Shown: in pieces, positions 7,191-11,051 of the stretch
Position numbering within the stretch: the stretch's first letter is position 1
Layout of the letters: each line of letters starts with the position of its first letter
The notes under the pieces: model-generated
The model's database searches: none
Told to the model about the DNA's origin: nothing
What the model saw: only the letters and a program-made list of their open reading frames with translations
From: Sphingobacterium thalpophilum
Lineage (GTDB): Bacteria; Bacteroidota; Bacteroidia; Flavobacteriales; Flavobacteriaceae
Reading direction: 5' to 3'
Assembly (NCBI GenBank): GCA_943325255.2
Contig: CALPOS020000056.1
Coordinates: 1 to 11,051, forward strand
DNA length: 11,051 nucleotides
Translations under genes and position numbers: made by a program

Positions 7191-8480
7191 TTATTTTTTC
7201 TTTTTTGACTTTTTCCCTTTGCTTTTCTCTCGCTGTGAAAAGTCGGTCGTCGCAGTAAGCTCCGCTATTCTAATAATCACATCAACAGCCTTTTTCATAC
7301 TTTCAACAGGAACATATTCGTACTTTCCGTGAAAGTTGTGTCCACCTGCAAAAATATTCGGGCAAGGCAAACCCATATATGACAATCGGCAACCATCTGT
7401 GCCACCACGAATTGGTTTGATGAGCGGTTTAATGCCCAAATCTTTCATTGCTTTTTCGGCTAAATCAACAATAAATTTAACTGGCTCGACCTTTTCTTTC
7501 ATATTGTAATACTGGTCTTTTATTTCAGTAATCACAATATCTTCTCCGAATTGCTTTGCAAACTTTTTGTTGAATTTCTTCGTAGCGGTGTGAATGAGTT
7601 CTTTTCGTTTCTTAAATTTTTTCGCATCATGATCTCGAATAATGATTTCCAAAGTCGTCTCTTCGATGCTTCCATTCAAATGATGCACGTGAAAAAAGCC
7701 TTCATAGCCTTTCGTTTCCTGCGGGGTTTCTCCTTTTGGGAGTTCATTGATAAAGTCATTAGCGATCAACATCGAATTGATCATTTTTCCTTTTGCATAA
7801 CCCGGATGCACACTTTTTCCTTTAAAAGTAATTTTAGCTGCTGCGGCGTTAAAGTTCTCATATTCCAATTCACCAACTTGACTGCCATCCATCGTATAGG
7901 CCCAGTCCGCACCGAATTGTTTTACATCAAATAAATCGGCTCCGCGCCCAATTTCTTCGTCAGGCGTAAAACCTACGCGTATTTTTCCGTGCTTGATTTC
8001 TGGGTGTTGCTGTAAGTATTCCATCGCGGAAACAATCTCTGTGAGTCCCGCTTTATCATCCGCACCGAGCAAGGTTAAGCCGTCGGTTGTAATAAGCGTT
8101 TGACCTTTGTAAAGCAATAAATCTTTAAAATAACTAGGAGATAAGATGATATTTTCCGTTGCATTCAAGACGATATCTTTTCCGTCGTAATTCTCAATAA
8201 TTTGAGGCTTGACATTTGCGCCAGTGAAATCGGGCGTGGTATCGTAGTGCGAAACAAATCCGATAGTAGGAACTTCATGATCAACATTTGCAGGTAAAGT
8301 ACCCATAACGTAGCCATTTTTGTCAATGGTAACCTCCGTCAATCCAATAGCTTTCAGTTCTTCGACCAATTGTAAAGCTAATATTAATTGTTTTTTTGTA
8401 CTTGGAGTTGATTTTGAATTGGGATCAGATTCTGTGTCGATGGTGACATAACTAATAAAACGGTCGATGAGATGTTGCAT
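7191..8480 (-). CDS. pepT: Peptidase T (tripeptide aminopeptidase, M20B)
   Basis: A 429-residue cytoplasmic dinuclear-zinc aminopeptidase that removes N-terminal residues from tripeptides. Metal and catalytic residues are visible: His78 and Asp80 in SHYDTTPDFTG, bridging Asp141 in LLGADDKAG, general base Glu175 and ligand Glu176 in TPDEEIGRGAD, Asp198 in YTMDGS and His381 in GGHNFHGKYEYV. The dimerisation lid has GKSVHPGYAKGKMIN (221-235), and the substrate-carboxylate region has IRGGTDGCRLS (357-367). The body aligns over the full usual length of about 408 aa. After residue about 415 there is an extra Lys-rich tail (REKSKGKKSKKKK) that I do not expect in this family. The start is the ATG at 8480-8478. 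It appears to lead a two-gene operon with the DUF1801 gene. Confidence 0.95.
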   Translation of the reverse strand: MQHLIDRFISYVTIDTESDPNSKSTPSTKKQLILALQLVEELKAIGLTEVTIDKNGYVMGTLPANVDHEVPTIGFVSHYDTTPDFTGANVKPQIIENYDGKDIVLNATENIILSPSYFKDLLLYKGQTLITTDGLTLLGADDKAGLTEIVSAMEYLQQHPEIKHGKIRVGFTPDEEIGRGADLFDVKQFGADWAYTMDGSQVGELEYENFNAAAAKITFKGKSVHPGYAKGKMINSMLIANDFINELPKGETPQETKGYEGFFHVHHLNGSIEETTLEIIIRDHDAKKFKKRKELIHTATKKFNKKFAKQFGEDIVITEIKDQYYNMKEKVEPVKFIVDLAEKAMKDLGIKPLIKPIRGGTDGCRLSYMGLPCPNIFAGGHNFHGKYEYVPVESMKKAVDVIIRIAELTATTDFSQREKSKGKKSKKKK

Positions 8481-8651
8481 AAAGTATCGCTATTTTTGTT
8501 TGAAGTGGTAAATATATAAATCCTTTTTCTTGAACCCTACAGATTATTTTTTTTGAGGATTCCAATTTTAGTACACAATGAGTTGGAAGTTAATTTACAA
8601 TAAAAAAAGAAATTCCATTGATTCTAAAATACTGTAAACTTGTTTTTTTGT

Positions 8652-9434
8652 TTATTGCAACCATTTATTTTTCTTCAATACAAAACTATGGATGAATTGA
8701 CCTAATCCATGATGTCTAATTAAATAGAGAATTTTTGGAAAGAAACGATTTATTTCATAGGCGAGATTCATGGGTAAATTTTTCTTTGGTCGAGAAACGC
8801 GCACTGAAGATTCCCATTTTGTGTCTCCATGGCACAAAGAAGGTAGCAAATTATAAATTCGTAACCCGTATTCCCAAGGATGTTGCAACTCGCAATCAAT
8901 CGGTCTTTTTACGATAGGCTTCGATTGCACTACTTTAGCTAAAAATTTCTCGGCCGCTTCTCTTGTCCATATTGCCGCAATGGTGGTTATTGGAATACTG
9001 AGTCCACATGCAGCCAAAAAATGCTTGTCGTCTACATCAGCAATCTTAATGTGGTGGTGTCTGCCGTTGTAAAGTTTTAAGACATCCCATTGATGCTCAT
9101 TTGGAAGACTACTTCTTTGTGCTATACTATTTTCTACCGCTAATTTAAAACCTGGAAGAAGTATTGCATCGTCCTCCATCACAAGTGCAAATTGATGATC
9201 AGAGCGGAGAAAGGTTTGTAAAGTCTTCACATGACTCAGATGGCAACCCACTTCAGGAAGCAATAATTCTCGACTAAATTTATTATGAATCTGATAACTA
9301 TCAACGTCTAAAACTCTTGCATCAACCGCATCTATGCGCTCAAAAGAAATCTGTTCAGCTTCAAAGTTCTTTTGCATCCACGCCAACCGGTCGGTCGCAC
9401 GGTCCAAATTAATCAAGTAGGTTTGAAAAGTCAT
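8652..9434 (-). CDS. Glycosyltransferase family 25 (LPS/surface-glycan type)
   Basis: A 260-residue protein beginning MTFQTYLINLDRATDRLAWM, the typical opening of family GT25 enzymes. Further signatures are RIDAVDAR (33-40), GCHLSHVKTL (63-72) and the metal/nucleotide-sugar site LVMEDDA (84-90); GT25 members have ExD/EDD at this position. WDVLKLYNG (116-124) and a PIDCELQHPWE segment (178-188) are also typical. GT25 enzymes transfer galactose or other sugars to lipopolysaccharide core or surface glycans, at the cytoplasmic face of the inner membrane. The sugar and acceptor cannot be told here. The frame could extend to a TTG at 9479, but the ATG at 9434 fits the family start. No other glycan gene is visible in the window, so this is a solitary transferase. 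Confidence 0.88.
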   Translation of the reverse strand: MTFQTYLINLDRATDRLAWMQKNFEAEQISFERIDAVDARVLDVDSYQIHNKFSRELLLPEVGCHLSHVKTLQTFLRSDHQFALVMEDDAILLPGFKLAVENSIAQRSSLPNEHQWDVLKLYNGRHHHIKIADVDDKHFLAACGLSIPITTIAAIWTREAAEKFLAKVVQSKPIVKRPIDCELQHPWEYGLRIYNLLPSLCHGDTKWESSVRVSRPKKNLPMNLAYEINRFFPKILYLIRHHGLGQFIHSFVLKKNKWLQ

Positions 9435-9773
9435 CGTACTGAGTTTAAGTTTTTGATTTTGTTGCTGAAAATCGCACAATTGAAACTTTTTCGTTTGTTT
9501 TTGCTTTTTTCAACGCGTAAAGTTAGCGTTTTTTTTGAATTTATGATGGACGATATACGATTGTGCATCAACCAATTTGATTAATTGTTTAGTAAGCTGC
9601 TTGTAATTAAAGGTTCAATAAAAGATGTTCAAAAACGAACTAAATGCAATTTTTACCGACTAAAATCATGGGTAATGTAATTTAAAGAGTTTTTGTTCAA
9701 TTCACCGATTTTATAATTTTATTGCAATTGATGTTTATAAATTTGACGTGTAAATCATTTAATATTGCTTCTC
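9435..9773. other. Divergent intergenic region, no gene seen
   Basis: This region separates the start of the glycosyltransferase (minus) from that of the small unknown protein (plus), so it should contain both promoters. On the minus strand, TAACTTTA (9525-9518) is one base from TAnnTTTG. On the plus strand there is an exact match at 9738-9745. I see no conserved frame, tRNA or clear structured RNA. Confidence 0.45.
9738..9745 (+). promoter_or_regulatory. -7 box of a candidate promoter for the small unknown gene
   Basis: TAAATTTG is an exact TAnnTTTG match ending 28 bp before the ATG at 9774. A TTG at the ideal -33 distance is absent (the nearest TTG starts at 9722, 13 nt from the box), so the call rests on the -7 box and its position. 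Confidence 0.4.
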
Positions 9774-10157
9774 ATGAACATGAAAGAGACCCACAGCACC
9801 GCATATAGACTCGAGTATTTTGAAGGTTACAAATGTGGACTTGATCCCTCGATTAAGATCAATAAGAAAAAACGCAATGATGCTTTTTCTACTGGTTTTA
9901 GTTTGGGAAGACTAGAATTTGAAAGCATGAATGGTTCCTTAAGTAATGGCGTTCCAAAACGCATTGTCAACACCAAAGTACTGGAGGATTTTCTTCTTGC
10001 CGGCCTGTTGGGTTTGAGTATCGACACCATCGATTATACTTCGTATCAATTGCACATTATTTTGCAGTGGTATCAAAGTGGCATCGAGCAATACGATCCG
10101 CAGCAAAGTAGTTACCTGATTGAAATTTTAGAACAAAGAGGCATCGAAATGGGGTAG
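9774..10157 (+). CDS. Small conserved-looking protein of unknown function
   Basis: A 127-residue soluble protein that I cannot assign to a named family. The N-terminal part is basic and aromatic (TAYRLEYFEGYKCGLDPSIK, then NKKKRNDAFSTGFSLGRLEFE). The middle is hydrophobic (VLEDFLLAGLLGLSIDTIDY), and the C-terminal half appears helical (HIILQWYQSGIEQYDPQQSSYLIEILEQRGIE). There is no signal peptide, membrane helix or metal motif. Frame and codon use look like those of the neighbouring genes, and a terminator follows closely. An upstream TTG (9765) is possible, but the ATG at 9774 (or the one at 9780) is more natural. It is monocistronic by context. It resembles small hypothetical proteins found across Flavobacteriaceae as far as I recall; I assign no function. 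Confidence 0.72.
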   Translation: MNMKETHSTAYRLEYFEGYKCGLDPSIKINKKKRNDAFSTGFSLGRLEFESMNGSLSNGVPKRIVNTKVLEDFLLAGLLGLSIDTIDYTSYQLHIILQWYQSGIEQYDPQQSSYLIEILEQRGIEMG

Positions 10158-10190
10158 CATTTGAATTTCTCCTCAGATATAAAAAAATAG

Positions 10191-10227
10191 AAAAACCAAT
10201 ACCATCGAAATGACAGTATTGGTTTTT
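10191..10227 (+). terminator. Intrinsic terminator after the small unknown gene
   Basis: A perfect 12-bp inverted repeat (10191-10202 AAAAACCAATAC, 10216-10227 GTATTGGTTTTT) with a 13-nt loop and T7 on the 3' side (10223-10229). It lies 33 bp after the stop at 10157. The A-run before the left arm means it could also act on the minus strand. Confidence 0.8.
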
Positions 10228-10389
10228 TTATTTGCAATACTATTTTGAAATTCTGAGACGAATTAGAAACAACAATCAGTAGCACTTAAATTTTTGAGGA
10301 TCGTAAAATCATCGAAATGTTATTTGACAAGTGGCAATTTCCGTAAAGCAAGGCGGCTGATGCGCTTATTTAGTCATTCCATAAATAAA
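10228..10389. other. Intergenic segment with a possible coding remnant
   Basis: No intact gene. On the plus strand, a frame without a start codon is open from 10269 to the TAA at 10390-10392 (about 40 codons: KQQSVALKFLRIVK ..., then GNFRKARRLMRLFSHSINK). It is basic and stops exactly where the composite inverted repeat begins. It could be the decayed 3' end of a mobile-element gene, or chance. I do not recognise the sequence. Confidence 0.3.
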
Positions 10390-10413
10390 TAATTAACCCG
10401 TTGGGTGCAATTA
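10390..10413 (+). repeat. Left terminal palindromic hairpin of the composite repeat
   Basis: TAATT-A-ACCC-GTT-GGGT-GC-AATTA can fold into a hairpin: TAATT pairs with AATTA and ACCC with GGGT, with a small bulge and a GTT loop. The right-end hairpin is its inverted copy. Confidence 0.65.
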
Positions 10414-10420
10414 TTAAAAA

Positions 10421-10475
10421 CGTCAGTTCGAGTGTTTTTTGTGCAGAGAAACGGAACAAAAAAATTATCTAGAAC
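10421..10475 (+). repeat. REP-like unit, left copy
   Basis: The unit reads CGTCAGTTCGAGTG, then an internal stem (TTTTTTGT at 10435-10442 with ACAAAAAA at 10456-10463), then ATCTAGAAC. The right copy has the same order of parts, a different internal stem sequence, and ATCGAGAAC at the end. Confidence 0.6.
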
Positions 10476-10497
10476 CGTTTTTAATGAAATTTTCCTT

Positions 10498-10539
10498 GTT
10501 CTCGATACGATTTTCTATCGAAAATCACTCGAACTGACG
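10498..10539 (-). repeat. REP-like unit, right copy (inverted)
   Basis: Read on the minus strand: CGTCAGTTCGAGTG (10539-10526), an internal stem GATTTTC/GAAAATC (10509-10515 and 10520-10526) around a 4-nt loop, then ATCGAGAAC (10506-10498). It is 42 nt long, against 55 nt for the left copy. Confidence 0.6.
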
Positions 10540-10558
10540 AAAAATTATCATCAAAAAC

Positions 10559-10583
10559 TAATTACACCCAACGGGTATAATTA
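10559..10583 (+). repeat. Right terminal palindromic hairpin of the composite repeat
   Basis: TAATTA-C-ACCC-AAC-GGGT-A-TAATTA folds into a 10-bp stem with a single C/A mismatch and an AAC loop. It is the inverted counterpart of the hairpin at 10390-10413. Confidence 0.65.
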
Positions 10584-10679
10584 ATATATTGATTATTAGA
10601 AACTTACTTTATAATAATAGATAAAAAAGTCCTGTTAAATTGCCAAAAAGCATATCATTAGGTGTAAAAAAGCGTCAAT

Positions 10680-10909
10680 ATGTTTGGTAAAATAAAACCA
10701 GATTTACAGCAAAATTTATTCAGAACTAGACTAACCGACCTTTAAGAGGGCAGCAGTAGATTTAGAGCCAGAGCTGCGATAGAAACCACGTTTTAGGATT
10801 AAACTTTTTCAAATGCGTTGCCGGAGATTTTAACGATGCGCTTTTAGCAGGCATAGGATACAAATTGAAACTACGATTAAAGCAAATCTATCAGCAAATT
10901 GATTTTTGA
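10680..10909 (+). pseudogene. Internally deleted IS5-type DDE transposase remnant
   Basis: Three pieces of one transposase can be read. The ATG at 10680 gives MFGKIKPDLQQNLFRTRLTDL and then a stop (10743). The opening MxGKxxxxxQxxLFRxxLxD is typical of Bacteroidota IS5-type transposases. In a second frame, 10746-10787 gives EGSSRFRARAAIE, which fits the F-x2-R-x3-E motif carrying the catalytic Glu of IS4/IS5-superfamily enzymes (Glu codon 10782-10784). In a third frame, 10787-10909 gives HVLGLNFFKCVAGDFNDALLAGIGYK ... and a TGA, matching the usual C-terminal RNxxKGxxGDxxNxLLAxxGYNxK region. The two catalytic Asp residues and most of the roughly 350-400 aa protein are missing, so it is inactive. 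Clear terminal inverted repeats were not found. The exact IS family (IS5 versus IS1182) is uncertain. Confidence 0.65.
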
Positions 10910-11016
10910 CTGACTAAATTTTTCAACTTTTCTAATCAAAAGAATCTTTTTATCATTGTTGAAATTGCAGATGGTTGTTTTTAAGGTTGACCAAATATAG
11001 TCGTAATACCAACAAA

Positions 11017-11051
11017 ATGAAATACTTAAAGGGATGCATTAAAAAACTTCT
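11017..11051 (+). CDS. Possible start of a gene cut by the right edge
   Basis: ATG at 11017-11019 opens a frame reading MKYLKGCIKKL with no stop before the edge. Eleven codons are far too few to judge. There is no ribosome-binding site, which is normal in this group, and no clear -7 box. Listed only so that the edge is not lost. Confidence 0.2.
   Translation, partial: MKYLKGCIKKL

Larger units (their letters stand above)
10390..10583. repeat. Composite inverted repeat: two REP-like units flanked by palindromic hairpins (BIME/MITE-like)
   Basis: The segment has two nested pairs of inverted arms around a centre near 10487. The outer pair is ACCCGTTGGGTG (10396-10407) and its exact complement at 10565-10576. 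The inner pair is CGTCAGTTCGAGTG (10421-10434) and its exact complement at 10526-10539. A third weaker pair is ATCTAGAAC (10467-10475) against GTTCTCGAT (10498-10506), with one mismatch. The spacers between outer and inner arms differ in length (13 versus 25 nt), and the DNA between the arms is diverged, so this is not a simple recent duplication. The organisation resembles bacterial REP/BIME elements or a MITE. No transposase gene is inside. Confidence 0.75.

Noticed and set aside
7551..7934. Plus-strand frame of 127 codons inside pepT
   Set aside because: It is antisense to the strongly conserved pepT frame, and its translation shows no family resemblance.
8481..8651. Possible terminator behind the glycosyltransferase gene (weak AGAA/TTCT pairing before a T run on the minus strand)
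   Set aside because: The stem is only about 4-5 bp and A/T-rich, so it cannot be distinguished from chance.
8652..9479. Longer glycosyltransferase starting at the TTG at 9479
   Set aside because: GT25 proteins begin close to the YLINLDR motif, and the ATG at 9434 gives MTFQTYLINLD; the extra 15 residues are low-complexity.
9590..9625. GGTTCAA sequence resembling a tRNA T-arm
   Set aside because: No matching acceptor, anticodon or D-arm pairing could be built around it.

Overview
The window looks like chromosomal DNA of a Flavobacterium-type member of the Bacteroidota. The evidence is low GC, absence of clear Shine-Dalgarno sequences, several TAnnTTTG-type -7 promoter boxes, a long flavobacterial-type NusB, a DUF3276/PUR-like protein, a leucine dehydrogenase, and a secreted Ig/SprB-repeat protein.

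Layout. Positions 1-1503 (minus) hold the N-terminal 501 codons of a large secreted repeat protein that runs off the left edge. An AT-rich gap of about 320 bp and an intrinsic terminator follow. At 1877-4117 (minus) lie an ABC exporter and, downstream of it, a PUR-like nucleic-acid-binding protein that has its own candidate promoter. Divergently, 4310-6763 (plus) carries leucine dehydrogenase, nusB and yajC. A hairpin terminator that abuts a good -7 box separates leucine dehydrogenase from nusB. A bidirectional terminator at 6802-6838 separates this block from the minus-strand pair pepT - DUF1801 (6843-8480). A family 25 glycosyltransferase (8652-9434, minus) and a small protein of unknown function (9774-10157, plus) follow.

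The last 0.9 kb has no intact gene but is the most structured non-coding part. It contains a terminator, a composite inverted repeat at 10390-10583 built from two divergent REP-like units bracketed by two small palindromic hairpins, and an internally deleted IS5-type transposase (10680-10909). The first 21 codons of that transposase and pieces of its C-terminal region, including the catalytic-Glu motif, can still be read.

How the genes relate. Most of the centre is housekeeping: amino-acid catabolism (leucine dehydrogenase, PepT), transcription (NusB), protein export (YajC) and transport (ABC exporter). The accessory or mobile features sit at the edges. I found no CRISPR array, tRNA, rRNA or recognisable defence system. 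The best candidate for something undescribed is the composite inverted repeat at 10390-10583.
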